Below, one piece after another: positions 17,231-26,042 of a stretch of DNA of 39,838 bases. Origin of the DNA: Candidatus Caccopulliclostridium gallistercoris (GTDB lineage: Bacteria; Bacillota; Clostridia; Christensenellales; UBA1242). The stretch covers positions 1-39,838 of the forward strand of contig DVOJ01000014.1 of assembly GCA_018713725.1 (NCBI GenBank). Direction: 5' to 3'. Position 1 is the stretch's first letter; each line of letters starts with the position of its first letter. A model generated the notes under the pieces. The model searched no databases. It saw only the letters and a program-made list of their open reading frames with translations, and had not been told where the DNA came from. Position numbers and translations under genes: made by a program.

Positions 17231-19300
17231 ATGATTTTAGAGATAATAAAGAAAAATTTTAATCCAACGGAAAAGCAAGTGGAGATTTTAAATAACCTTG
17301 CGCCGTTTTTAGACGATGAAAAATGCTATAAAATTATTGAAGAGCTAATAAAACTTAAATTAGATTTTCAAACTATTTGCGCATTTTTATTGGACCAAGC
17401 CGTAGAAAAAACGGAAATAGAAGAAAATAAAATAAAGAACACTTTTGACGAAGAGACGTTAGAGCTTTTTAAGAATCTTCAAATAATAAAATCCTTACAC
17501 ACTCAAACTAGAACGGAAGAAGCGGAGAATTTAAGGAAAATGCTCGTTGCCATGAGTAAAGACCTAAGAGTGCTTATAATTAGGCTCTATTGCCTTTTAT
17601 TCGAGCTTAAAACGTATAAATTGCCGTTAACTAACGACCAACGCAACATAACAATAGAAGTTAGAGATATTTTTGCACCCCTTGCTGAAAGATTAGGCTT
17701 AAACGTAATTAAATCGGAAATGGAAGACGAGTGTTTAAAGCTTCTTGAACCTAGCGTATATAAGTCGCTATTAAATAACGTCAATTTAAAGAGAGATGAG
17801 AACCAAAAGCAGATTGAAATTACAAAAGCTAAACTAGAAAATATTTTAAAAGAGCTTGGAATTAAAGGGCAAATAATGGCAAGGCAAAAGCACTTTTCTA
17901 GTGTTTATAAAAAAATGCAATCTAAGCACTTGCCGCTCGCCAAAATTTACGATTTAATTGCTTTAAGAGTTATAGTAGACAAAATTGAAGACTGCTACGC
18001 AATTTTAGGAAAAATACATGCTATTTATAGACCAATGCCGGGAAGGGTGAAGGACTATATAGCAAACCCAAAGGCCAATGGCTACCAAAGTTTGCACACC
18101 ACAGTTATTGCGGAAAACAATAGGCCGCTTGAAATTCAAATTAGAACGCTTGAAATGCACAAAAACTCTGAATATGGCGTGGCTGCTCACTGGATGTACA
18201 AAGAAAAGAGAACAAAAAAGAGTTCCTTAGATTCTAGGCTTAGCTGGATTAGAGAAATTATGGAAATGGGCAAGGATATGAGCTCAAAAGACTTTATCCA
18301 AACCTTAAAAACAAACCTATACGGCGGAGTTATATTCGTTCAAACCCCAAAGGGTAAAGTGCTAGAATTTCCAGAAGGCGCTACGATTATAGACTTTGCC
18401 TATGCAATTCACACCGAAGTGGGAAACACGTGTGTTGGCGGTAAAATAAATAATAAAATTAGGCCTCTTGACACAAAACTATCTAACGGCGACATTGTAG
18501 AAATTTTAACATCGGCTTCATCTAAAGGGCCGTCTAGAGATTGGTTAAACATTGTTAAAACGGCGGACGCAAGGCAAAAAATTAAGCTTTTCTTTAAACA
18601 AGAACTAAAAGAAGAGAACATAAAGAAAGGAAAAGTAATACTTGAAGAAACTATCAAAGATAAAGGCTACACAACGGAAAAATTGCTTCAACCTAAATTT
18701 TTGGACGAAGTGTATTACAAATACTCCGTTTCTAACCTAGACGAATTATATGCTGCCGTAGGATATGGAAGTTTACCTTCTAAGGTTATTGTTTCTAAAC
18801 TTGTTCAAGAGTATGAAAAGACAATTAGTAAGGAAAAAGAGCCAGTAGAAGTTCAACAAATAACTTTAAGGACTAATAAAGATGGCATTTTAGTAGACGG
18901 TTCTAGCGGGCTTTTAATCAGGTTTGCTGGTTGCTGCTCTCCAGTTCAAGGGGACGGCATTGTGGGCTATATATCTAGGGGTAAAGGCGTTACAATTCAT
19001 CGTGACAATTGCCCGAACTTAAAATATTTAGAAGGTGAAAGGTTAATTCAAGCTACATGGGATTTAAACTCTGAAAAACCGTTCACGGCAACACTTAAAA
19101 TTAATGCAGAAGACTGCCCGAATTTGATTACTCAAGTAGTAAAAGAGCTTGATATCTTCAAAGTTAAAAGCATGGATTCTCACACCAAAGGGAATGTTTC
19201 AAATGCAACAATTAAACTAGAAATTAAAAAGAAAGAAGATTTAACAGCACTAATAAAGAAGTTAAAGCAGATTAAAGGTGTTGTGGACGTGTTTAGGTGA
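17231..19300 (+). CDS. relA: RelA/SpoT-family (p)ppGpp synthetase with degenerate hydrolase domain
   Basis: A long RSH protein (689 aa) that makes the stringent-response alarmone. The synthetase domain (about 190-325) is intact, with RVKDYIANPKANGYQSLHTT (272-291) and EIQIRT. TGS (about 367-430), helical/CC and C-terminal ACT (about 615-689) domains follow. The N-terminal hydrolase domain keeps its length but not its catalytic residues: the usual LLHDVVEDT reads LLDQAVEKT (53-61), the LADRLHN motif reads RLYCLLFE (118-125), and the early HP histidine is absent. Synthetase-only activity is therefore predicted, although RVKD (272-275) is the RxKD form typical of bifunctional Rel. GGAG precedes the start; recJ-relA-hemZ order is normal for Clostridia, but dtd is missing. 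Confidence 0.93.
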   Translation: MILEIIKKNFNPTEKQVEILNNLAPFLDDEKCYKIIEELIKLKLDFQTICAFLLDQAVEKTEIEENKIKNTFDEETLELFKNLQIIKSLHTQTRTEEAENLRKMLVAMSKDLRVLIIRLYCLLFELKTYKLPLTNDQRNITIEVRDIFAPLAERLGLNVIKSEMEDECLKLLEPSVYKSLLNNVNLKRDENQKQIEITKAKLENILKELGIKGQIMARQKHFSSVYKKMQSKHLPLAKIYDLIALRVIVDKIEDCYAILGKIHAIYRPMPGRVKDYIANPKANGYQSLHTTVIAENNRPLEIQIRTLEMHKNSEYGVAAHWMYKEKRTKKSSLDSRLSWIREIMEMGKDMSSKDFIQTLKTNLYGGVIFVQTPKGKVLEFPEGATIIDFAYAIHTEVGNTCVGGKINNKIRPLDTKLSNGDIVEILTSASSKGPSRDWLNIVKTADARQKIKLFFKQELKEENIKKGKVILEETIKDKGYTTEKLLQPKFLDEVYYKYSVSNLDELYAAVGYGSLPSKVIVSKLVQEYEKTISKEKEPVEVQQITLRTNKDGILVDGSSGLLIRFAGCCSPVQGDGIVGYISRGKGVTIHRDNCPNLKYLEGERLIQATWDLNSEKPFTATLKINAEDCPNLITQVVKELDIFKVKSMDSHTKGNVSNATIKLEIKKKEDLTALIKKLKQIKGVVDVFR

Positions 19301-19304
19301 TTTT

Positions 19305-20705
19305 ATGATTATAAATACAAATCAAGATGAATTTAAAAACGACTTATACGATATAATGCATTTATATTATCCAGACCTTGTTTTAAATGAAGAAGATGGG
19401 GTTGTTTTAACTCATGAACTAATTTTAAAGGATGATATAGAAGAAAATCATTTTGATTTAAATGGTAACAAATATTCTGAGCAAGCCATTTTACCTAAAT
19501 TTAGAAGCGAACTAAAAAAGAAGAGGGTTATAAAAAGAAACATAAAACTTTCACTGTATAAACATTTAGTGAACATTACGGGTAAAACAATGCCTTGGGG
19601 ATCTTTAACAGGTATTAGGCCTACAAAAATAGGTTACGAGCTACTAGAAGACGGCGTCTCTCCGTATTTTATAAAAGAAACGCTTATGAAAAACTATCTA
19701 GTTAGCGAAGAAAAGGCAAGAATAGTTGCAAACGTTATAAGAAATCAGAACTGCATAATTAGAAATGAAAAACTTGTAGATTTATATATAAACATACCAG
19801 TTTGCCCGTCGAGATGCTCTTACTGCTCCTTTATATCTTCTGAATATGATAAAGTTAAAGATATACTGCCTGAGTATTTAGATAATCTTGTAAAAGAATT
19901 AAGAGCAGTTCAAAAAATAGTTAGTGAAAAAGCTTACGTTATAAGGACAGTATACATTGGCGGCGGAACGCCTAGTGTTCTTACAAGTGAAGAGTTTAAA
20001 AGAATTTTTAATGAAATTAACTATCCAATATCCGAGTTTACAGTAGAATGTGGACGTCCTGACACAATAACGGAAGAAAAACTTAAAACATTAAAAGAAG
20101 CAGAAGTAACAAGGATATCTATAAACCCACAAACATTTTGCCAAAAAACGTTAAAGCTTATTGGAAGGAATCACACAACAAAAGACGTATTAGAAGCCTA
20201 TAAACTAGCTTTAAAATACGACTTTTCTGTTAACATGGATTTTATAGCAGGCTTACCAGGGGAGAAATTTCCAACCTTTAAAAAGACAATAGATACTGCA
20301 ATAGAACTATCGCCAGATAATATCACTGTTCACACGCTTTCTTTAAAGCATGGTTCGCTCTTATTTAATAATCCACCAGATACCGATGCAAACGTTGCTA
20401 AAATGGTAAACTATGCCTACACAAAGCTGACGGCGGACGGATATAAGCCATATTATCTATACAGGCAAAAAAATCAAATAGAGGGGCTTGAAAACATTGG
20501 TTATGCTAAAAAAGGCAAGGTATGCGTGTTTAACGTAGATAGCATGGAAGAGACAAATAGCATAATAGCATGCGGAGCAGGAGCTATTTCTAAACGTGTA
20601 TTTTATATTGATAACAGAATAGAAAGGCTGGCTAATCCTAAATTTCTTACTGATTACAATCAGCGCATAGACGAAATTATTGAAAAAAAATTCAACTTCT
20701 TTTAG
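19305..20705 (+). CDS. hemZ: Radical SAM coproporphyrinogen dehydrogenase-like HemZ
   Basis: A HemN/HemZ-type radical SAM protein of 466 residues. The [4Fe-4S] motif CPSRCSYC places cysteines at 167, 171 and 174; GGGTPSVL and the VDFIAGLPGE-like NMDFIAGLPGE follow. The N-terminal region contains LTGIRPTK, a HemZ signature. HemZ genes next to relA are common in Clostridia that have no other heme genes, so the real reaction may differ from coproporphyrinogen oxidation. I start it at the ATG at 19305, with AGGTGA just upstream at the relA stop; an upstream in-frame TTG at 19278 lies inside relA and lacks a ribosome binding site. Confidence 0.88.
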   Translation: MIINTNQDEFKNDLYDIMHLYYPDLVLNEEDGVVLTHELILKDDIEENHFDLNGNKYSEQAILPKFRSELKKKRVIKRNIKLSLYKHLVNITGKTMPWGSLTGIRPTKIGYELLEDGVSPYFIKETLMKNYLVSEEKARIVANVIRNQNCIIRNEKLVDLYINIPVCPSRCSYCSFISSEYDKVKDILPEYLDNLVKELRAVQKIVSEKAYVIRTVYIGGGTPSVLTSEEFKRIFNEINYPISEFTVECGRPDTITEEKLKTLKEAEVTRISINPQTFCQKTLKLIGRNHTTKDVLEAYKLALKYDFSVNMDFIAGLPGEKFPTFKKTIDTAIELSPDNITVHTLSLKHGSLLFNNPPDTDANVAKMVNYAYTKLTADGYKPYYLYRQKNQIEGLENIGYAKKGKVCVFNVDSMEETNSIIACGAGAISKRVFYIDNRIERLANPKFLTDYNQRIDEIIEKKFNFF

Positions 20706-20737
20706 ATACAAAATAAATCTTTTGCATATAAATATAT

Positions 20738-21415
20738 GTGGAATATTACAGAAAGAAAAGAATCTTGTCAGCTAAAAAGAAGCTATATATAGCTTTGGCT
20801 ATAATTTTTCTTGTTATTATTTTAATAATAATTTATTTGCACTGTGTTGTAAACCCGATATTAATTGATGCTACGGAAGCAAAGGTGCAGTCTTTAACGC
20901 AGCAGGCAGTGGAGTCTGCTGTATACGACGTTATAAAGGACGAAAATGTTTACGACAATTTAATTGAAATTGTAAAAGATTCTAATAACGACGTTCAAAT
21001 GATAACTGCAAATGCTTACGAAATAAACTTATTTTCAAAAGAAGTTTTGGCTTCCGCTCAAAATAACCTAAATAACCTTGGAAATACAGGGGTAGAAGTG
21101 GGCATTGGAACTTTTACAGGGCTTACGTTTTTAACAGATTTGGGGCCAAAGGTTAAACTTAAACTTGCGCCAATTGGAACAGTTTATACAACTTTTAGGT
21201 CAGAATTCACGTCCGCTGGAATTAATAATACATTACATAAAATATATTTATTAGTTAAAACCGATGTAAATATAATTCTTCCTACTGATACTAAGATAGT
21301 TAATACCACAACGGAAATACTTATAACGGAAAGCATGATAGTAGGTAAAATACCGGATACATACTTAAATTCTAGTCAACTTGACGAAATGCTAAATTTA
21401 GTTCCAAAAAATTGA
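20738..21415 (+). CDS. yunB: Sporulation protein YunB
   Basis: A 225-residue YunB-family protein needed for full sporulation in Bacillus. One N-terminal membrane helix (about 17-36) follows a basic start (YYRKKRILSAKKK). The conserved core is clear: GVEVGIGTFTGLTFLTDLGP, FRSEFTSAGINNTLHKIYL and the terminal TESMIVGKIPDTYLN. The start is GTG at 20738; no good Shine-Dalgarno precedes it. It lies 32 bases after hemZ and leads a run of four spore or envelope genes; a sporulation sigma promoter may lie in this gap, but I cannot identify one with certainty. Confidence 0.85.
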   Translation: MEYYRKKRILSAKKKLYIALAIIFLVIILIIIYLHCVVNPILIDATEAKVQSLTQQAVESAVYDVIKDENVYDNLIEIVKDSNNDVQMITANAYEINLFSKEVLASAQNNLNNLGNTGVEVGIGTFTGLTFLTDLGPKVKLKLAPIGTVYTTFRSEFTSAGINNTLHKIYLLVKTDVNIILPTDTKIVNTTTEILITESMIVGKIPDTYLNSSQLDEMLNLVPKN

Positions 21416-21447
21416 ATAAAAAATTTTAAATAAAAAATAATAGAGGT

Positions 21448-22023
21448 ATGCAAAGTCTATGGCTTTTAATACCTCTATTTTTGTTTTTATTGCTTATTTT
21501 ACCTTTTATTTTTGAAGCTAGAGTTTCATACAATTTCTACAAAAATTTTGGAACACTTTCGCTTAAACTTTGGTTTATAAGGCTAACGGTAATAACTTTT
21601 AAAGTTAAAGGGAAGAAACTAATTGTAAGAACAAAAAATAACGCAAAGCAAATTGAAATTTCATTAGTTGGGCCAGAAATTAAGCTTTTAGAACAGTTTT
21701 CCGTTCAAATTAAGGATAAAATCAAGGTTAAAAAACTAGAATTTCATTCTAGAATTGGCACAGGCGACGCCTTTCATTCTGCAATGCTTAGTAGCTTAAT
21801 TTCAATTTTAATAAGCATGCTTTGGGGGTATATAAAAAATGAGAAGGATACAGCTTTAATAGACGTTGTAAATCATACTGAATACAAAGAAAAGGTTTTT
21901 CAAATTAGCTTGCTTGGCAGAGTTTCTATATCCATTTTCGATACGCTTTATTCCTTTATTATGGCAAGTATAATTGTTAAAAAGTCGGATAGTAGAAAGG
22001 GTTACGTTTCAGTTAAAAATTAA
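21448..22023 (+). CDS. ytfI: DUF2953 membrane-associated protein (YtfI)
   Basis: A 191-residue protein starting with a strong hydrophobic segment (about 2-24) and carrying a short, mostly beta DUF2953-type domain with a second hydrophobic patch near 115-130. It is recognised mainly by its position: ytfI sits directly before ytfJ in Bacillus and Clostridia, where both are expressed in the forespore. Function is unknown. AGAGG lies immediately before the ATG, closer than usual for a ribosome binding site, so the start is not certain. Confidence 0.75.
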   Translation: MQSLWLLIPLFLFLLLILPFIFEARVSYNFYKNFGTLSLKLWFIRLTVITFKVKGKKLIVRTKNNAKQIEISLVGPEIKLLEQFSVQIKDKIKVKKLEFHSRIGTGDAFHSAMLSSLISILISMLWGYIKNEKDTALIDVVNHTEYKEKVFQISLLGRVSISIFDTLYSFIMASIIVKKSDSRKGYVSVKN

Positions 22024-22032
22024 GGAGAGATT

Positions 22033-22419
22033 ATGAAAATTTTTGATGAAAATTCATCTAACATCAACATTTTAATAGAAGAGAGCATTTCAAATATTAA
22101 GAGTTTGATGGAAACAAACACCATTATTGGCGACTCGGTTATAGCTCCCGACGGAACTATAATTATACCTATTTCAAAGGTTAGCGTAGGCTTTATTGTA
22201 GGTGGTGGAGAATATTCCGATAAAAGTTCTAGAAAGGTGGCAAAACACTATCCTATGGCAGGTGGTAGCGGTGGCGGCATGAGCGTTTCTCCGGTTGGTT
22301 TTTTAATTGAAAGCCATGGAAACTACAAGTTTATAGATATAGAAAATAAAACGGCGTATCAAACCTTTTTAAATTTATTTAACACAATTGTAGATAAATT
22401 AGGAGAGAAAAAAGAATGA
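22033..22419 (+). CDS. ytfJ: Spore germination/sporulation protein YtfJ (GerW family)
   Basis: A 128-residue GerW/YtfJ protein. The diagnostic core IIGDSVIAPDGTIIIPISKVSVG and the glycine-rich AGGSGGGMSVSPVGFLI are present. In Bacillus YtfJ is needed for spores to germinate normally, probably through cortex-lytic SleB. AAGGAGAGA precedes the start, 9 bases after ytfI. It overlaps dacF by 4 bases, so cortex modification and germination functions are coupled. Confidence 0.93.
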   Translation: MKIFDENSSNINILIEESISNIKSLMETNTIIGDSVIAPDGTIIIPISKVSVGFIVGGGEYSDKSSRKVAKHYPMAGGSGGGMSVSPVGFLIESHGNYKFIDIENKTAYQTFLNLFNTIVDKLGEKKE

Positions 22420-23558
22420 AAAAAATACTCGTTTGTTTAGCTATTTTACTTTTAGTAAACGCGTTTTTTGCTAGGGTTGAAGTAAAGGCAGATTTTCAAA
22501 CTTCGGCTAAAGCCATGTGCTTAATAGAAAAGACTACGGGCAGAGAAATTTGTTCTAAAAATGAAGAGGAAAAGCTGCCTATGGCAAGTACAACTAAAAT
22601 AGTAACGGCATTAACAGTGCTTGAAAATTGCGACAACCTAGATGAAAAGTTTAAAGTAGATGATAGAGCTGTTGGCGTTCCAGGAACGTCTATTTATCTT
22701 ATAAAAGGTGAAGAGCTAACCGTTCGTGAACTACTTTACGGAATGATGCTTGTTTCTGGTAACGACGCAGCTACTGCACTTGCTTTACATATTTCAAATA
22801 GTATTGAAGAGTTTTGTAACCTTATGCAAGAAACAGCTTTGAAGGCAGGTGCTACAAACTCGTCTTTTTCAAATCCTCACGGTCTTGATGAAGAAGGGCA
22901 TTACACAACGGCGCACGACTTAGCTTTAATAGCTGCAAAAGCACTTCAAAATCCAACTTTTGCTGAAATTGTCTCTACGCGTGATTGTAAAATTTCTGGA
23001 AATGAAAAAAATTCTATAAGATATTTAAAAAATAAAAATAAGTTATTAAACACCTTTCAAGGTGCAACTGGGGTTAAAACAGGCTTTACAGACGACGCAG
23101 GGCGCTGTTTTGTAGGCTCGGCAGAAAGGGAAGGTACGGAGTTTGTGTGCGTGTTATTTAACTGCGGACCAATGTTTGAAGAGTGTTCAAGTTTGATTGA
23201 AGAAGCTTTCAAAAACTATAGTTTGATTGAAATTGTTCCTTCCTATAACTATATAAGTAAAGTAGGCGTTATAGATGGTAGAGAAGAAGACGTAAAAGTA
23301 TATTCTAGAAAAGGCTTTTCTTATCCTTTAAGCGAAGATGAAAAAAATAGAATTGTGTACGAATACAATATTCCTGAAAACATTACCGCACCAATTGAAA
23401 AGGATAGCGTTGTTGGCAATTTTAATATCTACTTAGACGGCAAACTGCTATTTTCTGAAAACGTTTATGCTATGGAAGAAATTAAATCTGTAAACTTTTT
23501 AGAAAATTTAAAGGAAATAATAAAAAATTGGAACTCAAATTTCCTTGACATTGCTTAA
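22416..23558 (+). CDS. dacF: D-alanyl-D-alanine carboxypeptidase (DacF-like PBP)
   Basis: A low-molecular-mass penicillin-binding protein (S11 peptidase) that trims peptidoglycan stem peptides. A signal peptide (1-25) is followed by the active-site triad: Ser58-x-x-Lys61 in ASTTK, SGN at 114-116 and KTG at 221-223. The C-terminal beta domain (about 270-345) and a final amphipathic segment (about 355-380) anchor it to the membrane. At 380 residues it is normal. Downstream of ytfJ in a spore cluster it is probably the sporulation-specific DacF type, though a vegetative DacA role cannot be excluded. Its 3' end carries the rluB promoter. Confidence 0.93.
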   Translation: MKKILVCLAILLLVNAFFARVEVKADFQTSAKAMCLIEKTTGREICSKNEEEKLPMASTTKIVTALTVLENCDNLDEKFKVDDRAVGVPGTSIYLIKGEELTVRELLYGMMLVSGNDAATALALHISNSIEEFCNLMQETALKAGATNSSFSNPHGLDEEGHYTTAHDLALIAAKALQNPTFAEIVSTRDCKISGNEKNSIRYLKNKNKLLNTFQGATGVKTGFTDDAGRCFVGSAEREGTEFVCVLFNCGPMFEECSSLIEEAFKNYSLIEIVPSYNYISKVGVIDGREEDVKVYSRKGFSYPLSEDEKNRIVYEYNIPENITAPIEKDSVVGNFNIYLDGKLLFSENVYAMEEIKSVNFLENLKEIIKNWNSNFLDIA

Positions 23559-23573
23559 AAAAAATCTTACATT
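23545..23573 (+). promoter_or_regulatory. Promoter of rluB-plsC, inside the dacF 3' end
   Basis: A perfect TTGACA (23545-23550), a 17-base spacer and TACATT (23568-23573). The -35 lies within the last codons of dacF. The rluB ATG at 23580 is six bases after the -10, predicting a leaderless transcript. Confidence 0.75.
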
Positions 23574-23579
23574 ATTTAC

Positions 23580-24287
23580 ATGAGAATAAATAAATATTTG
23601 GCACAATGCGGCTTAGGTTCGAGAAGAAAAGTAGAAGAGCTAATTTTAGAAAACAAAGTTCAAGTTAACGGCAAGGTTATAAACAATCTTGCCTTTCAAG
23701 TAAATGAAAAAAAGGATAAGGTAACCGTAGAAAACAAAGAAGTAAAGCCTTTTAATGAATACGTATATTTAAAACTAAATAAGCCCAAAGGCTACATTTG
23801 CTCTGCCAAAGACGAAAAAGGAAGAAAGACTATCTACGATTTAATTCCAGACGCGAAAGGGCGTCTTTTTTCCGTTGGAAGATTAGATTATAACACAGAA
23901 GGTTTACTTCTTCTTACAAACGACGGAGACCTTGCATATAAATTAACACACCCGAATTACGAGATTGAAAAGGAATACATTGTAGTTATAGAGGGAAAAA
24001 TTAAAGAGAGCGAGTGCGCAGTTTTAAGGGCTGGAGTTATAGAAAATGGTAAACGTATGCCGGAAGCCAAAGTAGACGTTATTCAAGTTTTAAAAGATAG
24101 AACAAGGCTTTCTGTAAGGATAGATGAAGGTCAAAATAGACAAGTGAGAAGAATGTTTGACCCCATAGGAAAAACCATAATTCTTTTAAAACGTGTTAGA
24201 ATAGGAGAAATAACGTTAGGCGGATTAGTTCGTGGCAAATATAAAGAATTAAACGAAGAAGAACTTGCATATTTAAGTAAAATATAG
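23580..24287 (+). CDS. rluB: rRNA pseudouridine synthase, RluB/RsuA family
   Basis: Makes pseudouridine in rRNA, most likely in 23S rRNA as in RluB. An N-terminal S4 RNA-binding domain (1-48, MRINKYLAQCGLGSRRKVEELI) precedes the synthase domain with the catalytic Asp103 in GRLDYNTEGLLLLTNDG and the C-terminal GQNRQVRRMF. 235 residues is normal. No Shine-Dalgarno lies before the ATG, which coincides with the predicted transcript start. The gene follows a dacA/spmAB-type region in many Clostridia; here spmA and spmB are missing. Confidence 0.92.
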   Translation: MRINKYLAQCGLGSRRKVEELILENKVQVNGKVINNLAFQVNEKKDKVTVENKEVKPFNEYVYLKLNKPKGYICSAKDEKGRKTIYDLIPDAKGRLFSVGRLDYNTEGLLLLTNDGDLAYKLTHPNYEIEKEYIVVIEGKIKESECAVLRAGVIENGKRMPEAKVDVIQVLKDRTRLSVRIDEGQNRQVRRMFDPIGKTIILLKRVRIGEITLGGLVRGKYKELNEEELAYLSKI

Positions 24288-24296
24288 GGGGTTTTA

Positions 24297-24884
24297 ATGT
24301 ATAAATTTTTGCAAATAATTGTATGGCCATTTTATAGGCTATTTCATCCAATTAAAATTATAGGAAAGAAAAATATACCAAAAGGCAAAGCTGTGCTAAT
24401 ATGTAATCATCATAGCAATTCCGACCCAGTAATTTTAGCTACGGCAATTTTTAGACACCAATATTTTTTAGGTAAAAAAGAGCTTTTTAGTAAAAAGTTT
24501 AACGCTTGGTTTTTTAGAAAATTAGGCGTTATTCCAATAGATAGGGGTTCAGTAGATTTAAAAGCAATAAGGGCATGCCTAAACGTTTTAAAGGAAGATA
24601 AGCTTTTAACTATATTTCCAGAAGGAACAAGAAACAAGACGGAAGAAGCCCTACTTGAAATTAAGAATGGTGCGGGAATGATAGCAGTAAAGGCAAATGC
24701 GCCAATAGTTCCTATGTGGATAGAAAAAAAGGCTAAAGCGTTTAGAAGAAATAAACTCATTATTGGCGAGCCTATTTCTATGGAAGCCTATGCAGGCTTA
24801 AAACTTTCAAATGAAATATTAGACGAAATAGGTGAGAAGTTAACAACATCTATGTTAAATTTAAAGGATAGTTTAAATAAATAA
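24297..24884 (+). CDS. plsC: 1-acylglycerol-3-phosphate acyltransferase
   Basis: A PlsC-family acyltransferase (195 aa) that makes phosphatidic acid, the precursor of membrane phospholipids. Motif I HHSNSD (His38 to Asp43, HX4D), motif II region GVIPIDRGS (about 77-85) and motif III FPEGTR (107-112) are present, followed by VPMWI. The hydrophobic N-terminus (1-16) probably rests on the membrane. GGGGG lies 5 bases upstream of its start and it begins 9 bases after rluB, so the two share a transcript. Confidence 0.92.
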   Translation: MYKFLQIIVWPFYRLFHPIKIIGKKNIPKGKAVLICNHHSNSDPVILATAIFRHQYFLGKKELFSKKFNAWFFRKLGVIPIDRGSVDLKAIRACLNVLKEDKLLTIFPEGTRNKTEEALLEIKNGAGMIAVKANAPIVPMWIEKKAKAFRRNKLIIGEPISMEAYAGLKLSNEILDEIGEKLTTSMLNLKDSLNK

Positions 24885-24885
24885 T

Positions 24886-24919
24886 ACAATATATTGTGTA
24901 CTATGCATTTGCATAGTAC
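24886..24919. repeat. Intergenic palindromic repeat, copy 1
   Basis: The dyad GTACTATGCA-TT-TGCATAGTAC (24898-24907 and 24910-24919) joined to the palindrome ACAATATATTGT (24886-24897). On the minus strand it contains GCATAGTACACAATATAT (24906-24889), identical to copies at 30732 and 36873. It lies between plsC and pheS and may form a hairpin, but no T-run follows on the plus strand. Confidence 0.8.
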
Positions 24920-24957
24920 TATATATTTACTTTAAAAAATTTGCAAAAAATAGACAA

Positions 24958-24991
24958 TTGCTTGACTATACAAAGGATAATATGATAAACT
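24958..24991 (+). promoter_or_regulatory. Promoter region of pheS-pheT-nifZ-thiI
   Basis: Two overlapping readings: TTGCTT (24958-24963), 17 bases, TATGAT (24981-24986); or TTGACT (24962-24967), 18 bases, TAAACT (24986-24991) with TGA before it as an extended -10. Either gives a leader shorter than about 20 bases, so there is no room for the T-box that often controls this operon in Firmicutes. AGGAGA serves pheS. Confidence 0.7.
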
Positions 24992-25010
24992 TTTCAAGTT
25001 AGGAGAAAAT

Positions 25011-26030
25011 ATGGAAGAAAATGTAAAAACGCTTGAAATGGAAGCGTTAAAAGAGCTTGTAAAAATTGAAGATTTAAAAGAACTTTCAAATTTCAAAGTT
25101 AAGTACTTAGGCAAACAAGGTTTGTTTACAGCACTACTTAGAGGAATGAAGGATATTCCTAAGGAAGAAAGGCCACAGTTTGGAGCGCTTGTTAACTCTT
25201 CTCGCGAAAAAATAGAAAACGTTATAAAGGAAACGGAAGAAAGGCTAGAAGCGTTAGAACTTGAAAGAAAGCTTACAGAACAAAAAATAGATATTACAGA
25301 GCCGGCTAAAAACACGGAAAAGGGGCAAATTCATCCACTATATAAAGTTATGAACAAGCTTATGGAAGCTTGCGTGGAAATGGGCTTTACAGTTGTTGAC
25401 GGGCCAGAAATCGAAACGGATTATTATAATTTTGAAGCTTTAAATATTCCAAAAGACCACCCAGCTAGAGATATGCAGGATTCCTTTTATCTTGCACCAA
25501 ATTTAATAATGCGTTCGCAAACCTCTGCTATGCAAATTAGGGCAATGGAAGCTATGAAACCACCTATTAAAATTGTAAGCCCAGGTAGAACTTACAGAGC
25601 GGATAGCGACGCTACACATTCTCCTGTATTCCATCAGTTTGAAGGTCTTGTTGTAGACGAAAACATAAGCATGATAGACTTAAAAGCGCTTTTAACAAAA
25701 CTCTTAAAAATGCTTTTTGGCGAAAAAACTCAAATAAGATTCAGACCGTCTTTCTTCCCATTTACAGAGCCAAGCGTAGAAGTAGACGCAACTTGCCCAA
25801 TGTGCGGTGGAAAGGGTTGTGCAAGATGTAAAGGTTCTGGCTTTATGGAACTTCTAGGCGCAGGAATGGTAAACCCAAAGGTTTTAGAAAACTGCGGAAT
25901 CGACTCTAAAAAATATTCCGGACTTGCCTTTGGTTTTGGTGTAGACAGATTTGCCATAACAGAATACAAAGTTCCATCTATTAGAATGATGTTTGAAAAC
26001 GATATAAAATTCTTATCACAGATAAAATAA
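25011..26030 (+). CDS. pheS: Phenylalanyl-tRNA synthetase alpha subunit
   Basis: The catalytic alpha subunit of PheRS (alpha2beta2), charging tRNA-Phe. An N-terminal coiled coil (about 1-85) binds tRNA. Class II motifs follow: motif 1 around GPEIETDYYNFEALNIPKDH, motif 2 in SPGRTYRADSDATHSPVFHQ, and motif 3 in the C-terminal GLAFGFGVDRFAI. 339 residues is normal. A CPMCGGKGCARCKGSG stretch (about 264-279) is a variant of the cysteine-containing loop seen in many PheS. pheT starts 12 bases after its stop. Confidence 0.97.
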   Translation: MEENVKTLEMEALKELVKIEDLKELSNFKVKYLGKQGLFTALLRGMKDIPKEERPQFGALVNSSREKIENVIKETEERLEALELERKLTEQKIDITEPAKNTEKGQIHPLYKVMNKLMEACVEMGFTVVDGPEIETDYYNFEALNIPKDHPARDMQDSFYLAPNLIMRSQTSAMQIRAMEAMKPPIKIVSPGRTYRADSDATHSPVFHQFEGLVVDENISMIDLKALLTKLLKMLFGEKTQIRFRPSFFPFTEPSVEVDATCPMCGGKGCARCKGSGFMELLGAGMVNPKVLENCGIDSKKYSGLAFGFGVDRFAITEYKVPSIRMMFENDIKFLSQIK

Positions 26031-26042
26031 ACGGAGTAAAAG

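Noticed and set aside
24958..25010. T-box riboswitch before pheS
   Set aside because: The predicted leader is under about 20 bases and has no specifier loop or TGGN bulge; proS is the same.
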